NCBI GenBank assembly: GCA_040756515.1
Contig: JBFLYW010000001.1
Span: 176,718-240,717, forward strand
Direction of reading: 5' to 3'
Origin: DSXH01 sp020724325
Lineage (GTDB): Bacteria > Bacteroidota > Ignavibacteria > Ignavibacteriales > Melioribacteraceae
Length of the DNA stretch: 64,000 nucleotides
Shown here: in pieces, positions 53,362 to 61,888 of the stretch
Numbering within the stretch: the first letter of the stretch is position 1
How the letters are laid out: each line of letters begins with the position of its first letter
The notes under the pieces: model-generated
What the model was told of the DNA's origin: nothing
Database searches by the model: none
Seen by the model: only the letters and a program-made list of their open reading frames with translations
Translations under genes and position numbers: made by a program

Positions 53362-54342
53362 TCAAAAAAGATTTTGATTTGTAAACAGTGCTGGGGTCCC
53401 GCCGGAATGCCAGAATAGAATTTTATCTGTTCGAGAAAAAAATTTCTTTTCAATCATATCAATCATTCCTCCCAATACTCTGCCTGTATAAACAGGATCT
53501 ACAAGAATTCCTTCCAAGCGGGCAAGTAATTTAATTGCATTCCTTTCAAGTTCACCTACAATTCCATATCCTTCACCAAGATATTCGTTCAGCAAAATAA
53601 TTTCTTTTTTTGCAAAGAGTCTTTTAAAATTTATGAATTCACTTGTCTGGTTAATTAAATTCAATAAACGATCGATATAGGGTTCTTCATTCTCTTCTTT
53701 ATCTATTTCTATCCCTACAAGGTTAGAGCCAAGGTTATAAATTTCATTGCCAAGAATAATGCCGGCATGAGTTCCGCCGGAGCTTGAAGCAAAGATAATA
53801 TGATCGAGATGAATACCTAAGTCATTAAGCTGCTGCTTCAATTCATTCATTGCTTCAATAAATCCATTTACTCCAATTGGGTTGGAACCGCCATAAGGAA
53901 TTATATATGGTTTCTTTCCAGTTAATCGTAATTTTTCAACAATCTCCGGAATTTTTTCACCCTTTCTAAATTCACCTGTCCAATGAATTTTAGCGCCCAG
54001 TAATTTAGCAATCAAATAATTTCCTTGAGGCGAAATCGGTTCCTCGCCTCCTAATGCCAGATGACATTCTATACCGCAGACTGCTGCTGCGGCTGCTGTC
54101 TGTCTGCAATGGTTTGACTGTTCTGCTCCTCCTGTAATTACAGTATCAAATCCATTAGCAATTGAATCAGCAAATAGAAATTCTAACTTGCGTGTTTTGT
54201 TTCCGCCAAATGCTAGACCTGTTAAATCATCCCGTTTGATGTATATCTGAGGTCCATTTAAGTAATTGGATAATCTTTTTAATTCTGTTAGAGGCGTTGG
54301 AAAAAAACCCAACTTAGTTCGAGGTAGTTTTCTTATTTCCAT
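53362..54342 (-). CDS. PLP-dependent D-cysteine desulfhydrase / ACC deaminase family
   Basis: Fold-type II PLP enzyme. The 326-residue protein has the PLP-Lys region AFGGNKTRKLEFL (Lys near 49), TGGAEQSNHCRQTAAAAA, SSSGGTHAGIILG (phosphate loop) and the C-terminal FWHSGGTPALF. The motif set matches 1-aminocyclopropane-1-carboxylate deaminase/D-cysteine desulfhydrase proteins; D-Cys desulfhydrase is the commoner bacterial activity. It overlaps the end of the broken membrane gene by 29 bp and follows the TSUP gene, which could link it to sulfur-compound metabolism. Confidence 0.85.
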   Translation of the reverse strand: MEIRKLPRTKLGFFPTPLTELKRLSNYLNGPQIYIKRDDLTGLAFGGNKTRKLEFLFADSIANGFDTVITGGAEQSNHCRQTAAAAAVCGIECHLALGGEEPISPQGNYLIAKLLGAKIHWTGEFRKGEKIPEIVEKLRLTGKKPYIIPYGGSNPIGVNGFIEAMNELKQQLNDLGIHLDHIIFASSSGGTHAGIILGNEIYNLGSNLVGIEIDKEENEEPYIDRLLNLINQTSEFINFKRLFAKKEIILLNEYLGEGYGIVGELERNAIKLLARLEGILVDPVYTGRVLGGMIDMIEKKFFSRTDKILFWHSGGTPALFTNQNLF

Positions 54343-54682
54343 AAATGGCTTTTCTGATTATTAAGTGATAAAAAATTATAACTATTGAAAGAATAAATAA
54401 AACCAGATTCGCATGGTTTACTAATGTTCCAAATATCATAAGAGCAGCTCTTAAAGAACCCAACAAATAAAAATAGCATAAAACAATTTCTAATCGATGT
54501 ACTTTTCTTATAGGATTTTTTTCCCAATTAAGAAAATAGAAAAACAATACCTAGACTATAAAAAATAGAATAGCTTCGAATTGTCGTACACTACTTATAT
54601 TATCAGGAAGTAGAATTCTGCCTGAGAAATAGACAATAATTGAACCGGCGATAATAGTAATTGATCTAAAATAATTTTTCAT
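54314..54682 (-). pseudogene. Small membrane-protein gene broken by an in-frame TAG
   Basis: The minus-strand ATG at 54682 sits directly after the TSUP stop (TGA-ATG). The frame reads MKNYFRSITIIAGSIIVYF and continues to QFEAILFFIV, where TAG (54553-54551) interrupts it at codon 44. The same frame then continues without break as LFFYFLNWEKNPIRKVHRLE, ALMIFGTLVNHANLVLFIL and IIFYHLIIRKAIYG to 54314. Read through, it would be a 121-residue protein with about four membrane helices. One base change restores it, so this is a recent nonsense mutation, a sequencing error or recoding. The family is not recognised. Confidence 0.75.
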
Positions 54683-55417
54683 TCATAAAATAGAATTAAA
54701 TAACAAAATGAATCCAATTAAAAGAATAAATATGTAGACGATTTTTTTGAGATGATATTCGTTTAGTTTATGATGGGTTTTATTACCAAGATAAAAACCC
54801 AGTACTATTACAGGTAAAGCATATAAATAAGAAGTTACTACCATACCCGTCCATAACCCTGAGATGCCGTGACTGATTGTAATTATTAAACCTGTGGGAA
54901 AGAATATACCTTGTAATGTTGCTCTAAAATTTTGAGCCGACCATCTTCTTAACACTCCATAGATTACTGTAGGCGGACCATTAGTATTATAAGCTCCACC
55001 TAAAATCCCGGCAATAAATCCAAATAGAAATGACAGTTTTTCATTTTTTAGATGCGGCAAGCTTTTTACAAAAAGGTAATAAATACCGAATAAAACAAGT
55101 AAGATTCCCAATGCAGCTTTTATCAATTCATCAGATGTGTTTTTAAGATAATATAAGCCAACGGGTAAGCCAACAGCGGTAGATAAAATGAACGGCAAAG
55201 TATCTTTTATACTGATTTTTTTCCATGAAGTAAATAGTAGAATCATTGCTAAAGTGGAGGCAGTAAGAGCCATTAAAGGCGTTGCGGTTTTAATATCAAT
55301 AAAAAACGCTAGAAGCGGCATACCAATTACCGCTTCACCAAATCCAATTGCAGAACGGATAAATGAACCTGCAAAAATGATAAGCAAGATTATTAAAATT
55401 GTAGTTGAGGTAATCAT
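54683..55417 (-). CDS. TSUP (TauE/SafE) family membrane transporter
   Basis: The 244-residue permease has about eight transmembrane segments. It carries the paired TSUP repeats: GSFIRSAIGFGEAVIGMPLL (about 17-36) in the first half and GFIAGILGGAYNTNGPPTV (about 132-150) in the second. Relatives export sulfite, sulfoacetate or other organosulfur anions. The presence of a D-cysteine desulfhydrase-like gene two positions downstream is consistent with sulfur handling, but the substrate is unproven. Confidence 0.88.
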   Translation of the reverse strand: MITSTTILIILLIIFAGSFIRSAIGFGEAVIGMPLLAFFIDIKTATPLMALTASTLAMILLFTSWKKISIKDTLPFILSTAVGLPVGLYYLKNTSDELIKAALGILLVLFGIYYLFVKSLPHLKNEKLSFLFGFIAGILGGAYNTNGPPTVIYGVLRRWSAQNFRATLQGIFFPTGLIITISHGISGLWTGMVVTSYLYALPVIVLGFYLGNKTHHKLNEYHLKKIVYIFILLIGFILLFNSIL

Positions 55418-55499
55418 TGGGCAGAAGTTTATCTAATTTTTCATAGAAGGTTTCAGGAATAAAATTATTTAGTGCCTTGGGACAGCCCCAAGAACAAAA

Positions 55500-56891
55500 T
55501 TATTTTTTAGGTCCGATCATTTTTTCTGGTCGAACTACTTCATCAAACTTCTCCGGAGTTAAGAATCCTAATTCTACAGCAGCCTCTTTAAGCGTTTTAT
55601 TTTCCTTATGAGCTTTCTTAGCAACTTTAGCGGCATTATCATATCCTATAACCGGATTTAATGAAGTAACAAGCATTAAAGAATTTTCAAGATGCTTTTT
55701 AATATTCGGCTCAACCGCTTTAATTCCAGCAACGCAATTATCAGCAAAACTTTCGCATGAATCGGCAAGCAATTTAATCGATTGCAAAATATTAAATGCA
55801 ATTACCGGCATAAAGACATTCAGCTCAAAATTGCCGCTGGCGCCGGCAAAATTAATTGTTACATCATTTCCGAAGACTTGACTGCACACCATAGTCATAG
55901 CTTCAGATTGAGTAGGATTAACCTTACCCGGCATAATCGAGCTTCCGGGTTCATTTTCTGGTAATGCTAATTCGCCAATTCCACAACGCGGTCCAGAACC
56001 AAGCCAGCGAATATCATTCGATATTTTCATTAATGAAGCGGCAATTGTTTTTAGAACTCCGCTCATTTCAACAAGAGCATCTTTTCCAGCCATTGCTTCA
56101 AATTTATTTGGAACAGTTTGAAATGGTTGTCCGGTTAATTCAGAAATTTTTGATGCTACCTTTACGGCATAGTCAACATGGGCATTTAAACCAGTGCCGA
56201 CTGCAGTACCACCAAGAGGAATTTCATAAAGACGTTTAAGCGAATCGCTAATTCTTGCAAGTCCATTTGTTAACTGCTGTGCATACCCGGAAAATTCATT
56301 ACCAAGTGTAAGAGGCGTTGCATCCATTAAGTGAGTTCTACCAATCTTAATTATATCATTAAACTCAGACGCTTTAGAATCGAGACTATCTCTAAGCTTT
56401 GTAATCATTGGAATTAGTCTACGGTGTATTTCTTCTACTGCTGCAATATGAATGGCAGTTGGGAAAGCATCGTTAGTAGATTGCGATTTGTTAACATCGT
56501 CATTAGGATGAATTGGATTCTTACTTCCTATAACTCCCCCAGCCATTTCGATAGCACGGTTGGAAATTACTTCGTTAGCATTCATATTGGTTTGAGTTCC
56601 GCTGCCTGTCTGCCATACTACAAGCGGAAAATGATCGTCTAATTTACCGACAATAACTTCATCGGCAGCTTTTACTATCAATTCTTTTTTGTCATCGGAT
56701 AAAGAACCTAATTCATTATTAACAAGAGCGGCAGCTTTTTTTACAATTCCTAATGCTCGTATAAATTCAGCTGGAAATCTTTCCCCGCCAATTTTAAAAT
56801 TCATTAGTGAACGTGCTGTCTGCGCACCATAATACTTATCAGTGGGTACTTTTATTTCTCCCATACTATCTGTTTCGATTCTGTATTCCAT
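55500..56891 (-). CDS. fumC: Fumarate hydratase, class II
   Basis: TCA-cycle enzyme interconverting fumarate and malate, heat-stable and iron-free. The 463-residue protein has KYYGAQTARSLMNF near the N-terminus, GSGTQTNMNANEVISNRA (about 95-112), IGRTHLMDATPLTLG (catalytic His near 187) and the signature GSSIMPGKVNPTQ (about 316-328). It is distinguished from aspartase and argininosuccinate lyase by these spellings. Length is normal. It stands alone; 82 bp separate it from the TSUP gene. Confidence 0.95.
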   Translation of the reverse strand: MEYRIETDSMGEIKVPTDKYYGAQTARSLMNFKIGGERFPAEFIRALGIVKKAAALVNNELGSLSDDKKELIVKAADEVIVGKLDDHFPLVVWQTGSGTQTNMNANEVISNRAIEMAGGVIGSKNPIHPNDDVNKSQSTNDAFPTAIHIAAVEEIHRRLIPMITKLRDSLDSKASEFNDIIKIGRTHLMDATPLTLGNEFSGYAQQLTNGLARISDSLKRLYEIPLGGTAVGTGLNAHVDYAVKVASKISELTGQPFQTVPNKFEAMAGKDALVEMSGVLKTIAASLMKISNDIRWLGSGPRCGIGELALPENEPGSSIMPGKVNPTQSEAMTMVCSQVFGNDVTINFAGASGNFELNVFMPVIAFNILQSIKLLADSCESFADNCVAGIKAVEPNIKKHLENSLMLVTSLNPVIGYDNAAKVAKKAHKENKTLKEAAVELGFLTPEKFDEVVRPEKMIGPKK

Positions 56892-56989
56892 CGAAATCTC
56901 CGAATTAATTATGTTGTTGCTGAAAAATTAAGGCAATGCTCTCTTAATTTCAATGAAAATGAAAAACGTTATTCAGAATTTTGGTTTTT

Positions 56990-57480
56990 GTCAACTAATT
57001 GATGAGTTGTAATCGGTGATCTGTAAATGAAGGGCAGAAGACGGAAAACAGAAAGCAGATAATGGAATGGTTGAATAATGGGCAAAGGCGCGGAGTTCCC
57101 GTCAAAAGGATGGCGAGCACGATTGGTTCACTGATCTTGGTTGAAGGCAACGAAAGAAAGTAACAAAGTAACAAAGTGATAAAGTTGGGAGAAGGAGGTA
57201 AAAGGACAGAGGATTGAAAACGAAAAATGGATAATAAAAAACAATTGATAACAGTAATAAATATCAAAAAATTTTTTAAAGACCAGCGAAAATCATAAAA
57301 GTGAATTTGGATACTTAAATTTGCGAAACCCGCGTTCGATTCTTTCATAATTAATTTTTTGATTCGAATTGTTGATTGTAAAGTGGAATTATGGAATTGT
57401 TGAATCGGTCATAAAATAGTATTGTCTGTTAATTATTTCAGCGCATCAATGATTCAGCCGGTTACCGATTACTCGTTACT
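56990..57480. repeat. Degenerate intergenic repeats between fumC and yebC
   Basis: This is the 56892-57521 non-coding stretch. It contains AGTAACAAAGTAACAAAGTG near 57160 (tandem octamer-like AGTAACAA units), a purine-rich GAAGACGGAAAACAGAAAGC near 57037, and a segment 57282-57400 resembling 58634-58756 (both contain ATTCT-TCATA-TTAATTTTTT and a following GTGGAAT). GATTACTCGTTACTGATTAC lies at 57465. A spurious minus-strand frame (56995-57348) spans it but has repeat composition only. Confidence 0.7.
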
Positions 57481-57521
57481 GATTACTTATGGCTAATCAT
57501 TCTGAACTGAATATGAGTCAA

Positions 57522-58232
57522 TCATTGCAATGTACTGTAAACCGACTGAACATCGTCGTCGTCTTCAAGTATTTCAATAAGATCGTTAACTTCCTTAAGC
57601 TGGTCGCCTGTTAATTCTTTTGTAGTTGTTGGAATATATGTTAACTCAGTAGAAATAATTTCAATATCTCTTTCTTCAAGAACTTTCTGCATACTTCCAT
57701 ATTCCTGGAATGTTGTGTAGATATAGACGAATTGGTCGTCGTAAGAGAAATCATCCAATCCATAATCAATTAGTTCCAGCTCGAGCGATTCGATATCGCT
57801 AATTATTTCCCTGCTAACTTTGAACAGACCTTTACGTTCAAACATAAATGATATAGAACCGGCACTTCCCAATGAACCTTCATGCTTCCTGAAATAGTGT
57901 CTTACGTTTGCTACGGTTCTGGTTGGATTATCTGTCGCACATTCTACAAGTACTCCTATACCATGCGGAGCATATCCTTCGTAAGTAATCTCCTGGTAAC
58001 CGGTAGTATCCTTTGAAGAAGCTCTTTTGATTGCCGCTTCAACTTTATCCTTTGGCATATTTACCGATTTAGCATTTTGAATTGCTATTCGGAGTTTTGA
58101 GTTAGTTTTGGAATCCGGTCCACCCGATTTAACTGCAATTTCGATATCCTTTCTTACTCGGTTAAACGCTTTGGACATTTTAGCAAAGCGTGCAAACATT
58201 TTATGTTTTCTGGTCTCGAATATTCTTCCCAT
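57522..58232 (-). CDS. YebC/PmpR-family protein
   Basis: The 236-residue protein of the YebC/TACO1 family is described as a transcriptional regulator and, more recently, as a factor easing ribosome stalling. It has the N-terminal GRIFETRKHKMFARFAKMSK (about 2-21), FNRVRKDIEIAVKSGG, MPKDKVEAAIKRASSKD and YEGYAPHGIGVLVECATDN (about 86-104). Then come KHEGSLGSAGSISFMFERKG and an acidic C-terminus. Length is slightly under the usual 240-250. The TAACTTTG box 26 nt upstream is a plausible promoter. Confidence 0.94.
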   Translation of the reverse strand: MGRIFETRKHKMFARFAKMSKAFNRVRKDIEIAVKSGGPDSKTNSKLRIAIQNAKSVNMPKDKVEAAIKRASSKDTTGYQEITYEGYAPHGIGVLVECATDNPTRTVANVRHYFRKHEGSLGSAGSISFMFERKGLFKVSREIISDIESLELELIDYGLDDFSYDDQFVYIYTTFQEYGSMQKVLEERDIEIISTELTYIPTTTKELTGDQLKEVNDLIEILEDDDDVQSVYSTLQ

Positions 58233-58257
58233 CTGTAAAGTTCCGTTCTTTTAATTG

Positions 58258-58265
58258 CAAAGTTA
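58258..58265 (-). promoter_or_regulatory. -7 box of yebC promoter
   Basis: TAACTTTG (58265-58258, minus strand) matches TAnnTTTG and is followed by C, as in the lipoprotein-operon promoter. At the expected distance (20 nt) the upstream triplet is TTT rather than TTG, so the -33 element is imperfect. Predicted transcription would start about 20 nt before the ATG at 58232. Confidence 0.45.
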
Positions 58266-58314
58266 AGAAATGTTCGTTGTATGTGAAAAGAGTCGTTGAG
58301 AAAATTTAGGAGCT

Positions 58315-58420
58315 TAAGGGAAAGGATGGAAGGAAAGAACTAAAGAAGGAATGAAGGAAAGATCTAAAGAAGGAATGAAGGAAAGATCTAAAGAAGGAAA
58401 GATCGAAAGAAGGAATGAAC
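58315..58420. repeat. Purine-rich direct-repeat array 1
   Basis: It is a tandem array of 24- and 16-bp units built on AAGGAAAGATCTAAAG, with GAAGGAATG between some units. At least three near-identical units lie at 58340-58400. It is part of the 58233-58764 non-coding stretch, which also holds GTGACAAAGAAACAAAGTGA-type repeats at 58549-58585 and the 58634-58756 segment duplicated near 57282. Two spurious frames cross it. Confidence 0.85.
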
Positions 58421-58764
58421 AAAATTGTAGCTTTCCCGTTTCACGGCTATTGATATTATGAACCGGACGAAATGATGTGAAAAATCTTGCGACTAATTTT
58501 AGATAGATTTTACTTGGATCATAGTTCCTACTACAGTGACCAAAAAAAAGTGACAAAGAAACAAAGTGACAAGGTGACAAAGACTGAGAATAGATGTGAC
58601 TTTGGAAAACTGAAAAAGGAGTCTGTAAAATAATTTGCGAAAATCAAGCGAGTAGAATTGCTTACTTCAATACGATAAATCTGTGTTCTATTCTCTCATA
58701 GTTAATTTTTTAGCTTAGTTGTTGCATCCAAAGGTTTTAGAGTGGAATCGTTCAATTGTATGAG

Positions 58765-59352
58765 CTAACCAGTAATATCAATCACAAGATCATTTTCCAG
58801 TTTATATTTTCTATTTGATTTACTGCAGAATGCATTTCCTTCCTTATCAAAATTAAGCCGCTGACCAGATTCACTCATCCAGCCAATAAGTTTAGCAGGA
58901 TTACCAACAAGCAAAGCATAATCAGGAACATTCTTAGTTACTACAGCACCTGCGCCGATAAACGCATATTTACCGATTGTAATTCCGCATACAATAGTTG
59001 CATTAGCGCCGATTGACGCGCCCTCTTTTACTAAAGTCTTAATATAATATTTTGCACCTGCTTGCGGATATTTGCTGCGGGGATCGACAATGTTTGTAAA
59101 GACCATAGATGGTCCACAAAACACATAATCTTCAAGCGTTACGCCTTCATAAACGGAAACATTGTTTTGTATCTTAACATAATTACCAATTACAACATTA
59201 TTTCCAACGTTTACATTTTGACCAAGTATACAATTTTTTCCAATACGTGCGCCTGATTGTACGTGTGAAAAGTGCCAGATTTTGCTCCCTTCGCCAATTT
59301 CAACATTATCATCTATGTAGGATGATTCGTGAACAAAATATTTTGTTTGCAT
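58765..59352 (-). CDS. WlbB/WbpD-like left-handed beta-helix N-acetyltransferase
   Basis: From the ATG at 59352 it has 195 residues; the start is fixed by AAGGA about 5 nt upstream, and the frame open to 59400 is rejected. It is a left-handed beta-helix hexapeptide acyltransferase with IDDNVEIGEGSKIWHFSHV, GKNCILGQNVNVGN, IGNYVKIQNNVSVYEG and GASIGANATIVCGITIGKYA. The set matches WlbB/WbpD, which acetylates UDP-2-acetamido-3-amino-2,3-dideoxyglucuronate in di-N-acetylated uronic-acid sugar synthesis. The adjacent WlbA-like gene supports the assignment. Confidence 0.87.
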   Translation of the reverse strand: MQTKYFVHESSYIDDNVEIGEGSKIWHFSHVQSGARIGKNCILGQNVNVGNNVVIGNYVKIQNNVSVYEGVTLEDYVFCGPSMVFTNIVDPRSKYPQAGAKYYIKTLVKEGASIGANATIVCGITIGKYAFIGAGAVVTKNVPDYALLVGNPAKLIGWMSESGQRLNFDKEGNAFCSKSNRKYKLENDLVIDITG

Positions 59353-59426
59353 AAAATTCCTTCTTAAAAGTACTGATGTTCGAATATAATATTCGATCAA
59401 ACGCTGGTGGAACTGATTTTCACTGA

Positions 59427-60347
59427 TTACTTAAAACTCTTTGCTGCTTCACGAATCTTATAGACTAACTCAATAGATGGACGGCTCTCATCAATACCGA
59501 ATCCGCCGCCGGATAAAATATTTTTATAAACTTCAGTGTGAAGGTCAGTAAATCCTTCCGTAAATTCTATTTCTTTACCGTCAATCTGAATCGACCTGAA
59601 GGTAGAACGATTGTTCTCAATTGCTTCTTTCGGTAAATCATTTTTATCTATTGATAAGAACCATTCAACATCTGCATTTTTTAGCTGAAGCGTTCCTTTC
59701 ATTTTATTTGAACTTGCGATTTCGAGATCGAAGCATTCAACCTTTCCAAAGAGCCAGACCAGGAGATCAAAAAAATGGATTCCAATATTAGTTGCTATGC
59801 CGCCGGATTTCTGATTATCACCTTTCCAGGAAAAGTTGTACCAGATCCCACGCGAGGTAATATAATGAAGAGCTACTTTATGTCTGGCTGTCGATTCCTG
59901 GCTTTGGCATGAAAGTTCATTCTTTAGTTGGATTAATGATGGATGGAGACGAAGCTGAAGAACAGTATAAATTTTTCTGCCGAATTCTTTTTCGATCAAT
60001 TCGAGTGCATCCAGATTCCATGGATTTAATACTAACGGTTTTTCGCATATTGCATCGGCTCCAACACGCAATGCGAATCTTATATGAGCATCATGGAGGT
60101 TATTCGGTGAACATATCGAAACGTAATCAAGCTTAAAACTATTATCCTTACGTTTGAGCATTTCGATATGCCGATCGAATCGTTCGAACTCTGTAAAGAA
60201 GGATGTCTCCGGAAAATACTGGTCGAGTATCCCAACCGAATCGTGAGGGTCTAATGCAGCAATTAGATTGCTACTTGTATCTTTAATTGCCTTTAAGTGC
60301 CGGGGTGCAATGTATCCGGCAACTCCTGTTAATGCGAAGTTTTTCAT
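59427..60347 (-). CDS. WlbA/WbpB-like Gfo/Idh/MocA family dehydrogenase
   Basis: NAD(P)-dependent oxidoreductase, 306 residues. It has an N-terminal Rossmann motif LTGVAGYIAPRHLKAI (about 5-20), the dehydrogenase Lys in CEKPLVLNP (about 99), TSRGIWYNFSWKGD (about 168) and GIATNIGIHFFDLL. These are the WlbA/WbpB blocks, oxidising UDP-GlcNAcA at C3. With the neighbouring WlbB-like gene it gives two of the steps to UDP-2,3-diacetamido-uronic acids; the aminotransferase (WlbC-like) is not visible in the window. Confidence 0.88.
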   Translation of the reverse strand: MKNFALTGVAGYIAPRHLKAIKDTSSNLIAALDPHDSVGILDQYFPETSFFTEFERFDRHIEMLKRKDNSFKLDYVSICSPNNLHDAHIRFALRVGADAICEKPLVLNPWNLDALELIEKEFGRKIYTVLQLRLHPSLIQLKNELSCQSQESTARHKVALHYITSRGIWYNFSWKGDNQKSGGIATNIGIHFFDLLVWLFGKVECFDLEIASSNKMKGTLQLKNADVEWFLSIDKNDLPKEAIENNRSTFRSIQIDGKEIEFTEGFTDLHTEVYKNILSGGGFGIDESRPSIELVYKIREAAKSFK

Positions 60348-60384
60348 AGAGCGAAGTTAAGAATTTAAACCGAAAAATGGAAGA

Positions 60385-60585
60385 ATTGGGAAAGGAAGGA
60401 TCAAAAGAAGGAAAGAGCAAAAGAAGGAAAGAGCAAAAGAAGGAAAGATTAAAAGAAGGAAAGATCAAAAGAAGGAAAGAAGGAATGAAGGAAAGATCAA
60501 AAGAAGGAATGAAGGAAAGATCTAAAGAAGGAAAAAAGGAAAGATCTAAAGAAGGAAAAAAGGAAAGATCTAAAGAAGGCAGCTT
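60385..60585. repeat. Purine-rich direct-repeat array 2
   Basis: It is a second, longer array of AAGGAAAGATC(A/T)AAAG-type units. The 16-bp period (GAAGGAAAGAGCAAAA, GAAGGAAAGATCAAAA) holds over about 60410-60475. A 24-bp period (with GAAGGAATG or GAAGGAAAAAAG inserts) holds over 60475-60580. It is in the same orientation as array 1 at 58315-58420, so the WlbA/WlbB pair is bracketed by direct repeats. A spurious plus-strand frame (60377-60661) crosses it and has only repeat composition. Confidence 0.88.
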
Positions 60586-60711
60586 GAAGATGTCTCTACT
60601 CTTTTTTAATAATTTTTGTCTTGACTTTGGGAGTGCATTACAGGTTATCAGTGGACAGTAATCGGAAGGCGGAAAACGGAAGACAGAAAACCAATGAGGT
60701 AGGAGTAGAAG

Positions 60712-60750
60712 CTTAAATAATCGACTTAAATAATCGACTTTAATAATCTA
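60712..60750. repeat. 13-bp tandem repeat, three units
   Basis: CTTAAATAATCGA is repeated at 60712-60724, 60725-60737 and, diverged, at 60738-60750. It lies in the 60348-61174 non-coding stretch, which also holds the relic at 60800-60985 and a TTTGTTACTTTGTCAC-type run near 61123. Between 60986 and 61088 I see nothing. Confidence 0.85.
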
Positions 60751-60799
60751 CGGTTGGATTTGAATCCCAGAAAAACCGTTTGATCTGTAGGCTATTCAA

Positions 60800-60985
60800 T
60801 TAATGTGAGTATGATCGCTTAAACGTTTGGTTAAGATCGAGTGGATAAAAAAATTTATTAATCCACTCTTGATATTCAATCGAAATCAAATTCTGGGTCA
60901 GATGCTGTATATAAGAAATAAATTCTTTCTTTGAATGGCATGCACTTCCTTCTCCAATAATAGATGGAATAGAAACAGCCGGAAC
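60800..60985 (-). pseudogene. C-terminal relic, probably of a glycosyltransferase
   Basis: The minus-strand frame of 61 codons ends in TAA at 60800. It reads VPAVSIPSIIGEGSACHSKK, EFISYIQHLTQN and INKFFYPLDLNQTFKRSYSH. It begins directly after an in-frame TGA with no start codon. The layout (a VPxVS loop then a Glu-rich helix region near the end) resembles the C-terminal part of a GT-B glycosyltransferase, but that is inference. It sits in a polysaccharide locus between the WlbA-like and YjbH-like genes. It probably marks a gene lost by truncation. Confidence 0.5.
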
Positions 60986-61174
60986 TCATAACTGAGATTT
61001 AAGTCAATGCAACTCACTTTAGGGAAATTATTTTATTAAGTAGTTTTTACTAATTGGATTCAATTTTTTCGTAAATCTAAATTCTTATGTGTCTTTTCCA
61101 TCCAAAACTCTGTTACTTTATATCTTTGTTACTTTGTCACTTTGTCACTTTGTTACTCTGTTACTAATTCCTCT

Positions 61175-61870
61175 TCACAAAACAAAACTGACCGCTGCGC
61201 CGCCGGAGAAATGTTTGAAGTCCATGACTCCGCCTAGGAGTTTGATATGGTTGAAAAGAGTAAACCGGAATCCGGCATTGAATCTTTCAGCATCATATTC
61301 GCCCATTATTTCAATTGATTTGAAAATGGTTAATGAAACACCGCCGAATAAACCTACATACTGATAATCTTCGGCTTCAATTATTTCTGAACCATAACCG
61401 AGTGTAACGTGAAATTTATTAATAAAAGAATTAATCTCTATATTTTTGGATAAAACAAAGTAAGTGGCTGTAAAATGCTTTGCTCTTGGATCAGTGCTGT
61501 ATGGATTATGAAGCCCTAGTGCAACCACCGGTAAAAAATTATCTTCATTAATAAATTTAATTTTGCAGCTAAACATACGATCCATTACGTGGCTTTCACC
61601 CGAATAATTTAATTGGCGAGTAATCCTGATGGAGACTTCGAGGAAGGGAAGAAAACCAATTGTAACGAAAGGGGCTATTACATCCTTCTTACCGCCGGCA
61701 TATTTAAGGTGATTCCTCTCCAGGTAATTAGCACCAATATTAATTCTGCCATCACTTGTAATTTCTGCTGTCGGTATGTTAAGTAATCCCGATAAACCCG
61801 AAAGAGATTGTGAAGTTATATTTACTGTAAAAACCATTAAGAAGAAGAATATTTTTATTATTATTTTCAT
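61175..61870 (-). CDS. YjbH-like exopolysaccharide outer-membrane protein
   Basis: The 231-residue protein has a signal peptide (MKIIIKIFFFLMVFTVNITS), then GLSGLLNIPTAEITSDGRIN, FLEVSIRITRQ, VMDRMFSCKIKF and the late EYDAERFNAGFRF. This is the motif order of YjbH-like proteins, beta-barrels linked to exopolysaccharide export or assembly. It is shorter than proteobacterial YjbH (about 700 residues) and represents one domain. It is divergent from the O-antigen ligase-like gene with only 18 bp between starts. Confidence 0.77.
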   Translation of the reverse strand: MKIIIKIFFFLMVFTVNITSQSLSGLSGLLNIPTAEITSDGRINIGANYLERNHLKYAGGKKDVIAPFVTIGFLPFLEVSIRITRQLNYSGESHVMDRMFSCKIKFINEDNFLPVVALGLHNPYSTDPRAKHFTATYFVLSKNIEINSFINKFHVTLGYGSEIIEAEDYQYVGLFGGVSLTIFKSIEIMGEYDAERFNAGFRFTLFNHIKLLGGVMDFKHFSGGAAVSFVL

Positions 61871-61888
61871 AAAACAAATTTTTTTACT

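Noticed and set aside
56995..57348. 117-codon minus-strand frame between fumC and yebC
   Set aside because: Spans degenerate intergenic repeats; no domain-like motif, and part of it is a diverged duplicate of 58634-58756.
58314..58580. Frame across repeat array 1 on the minus strand
   Set aside because: Same reason: repeat-derived PSLDLSFI-type text and low complexity.
60377..60661. Lys/Glu-rich frame across repeat array 2
   Set aside because: Composition is just the AAGGAAAGATC repeat; no homology-like segments and no ribosome site.
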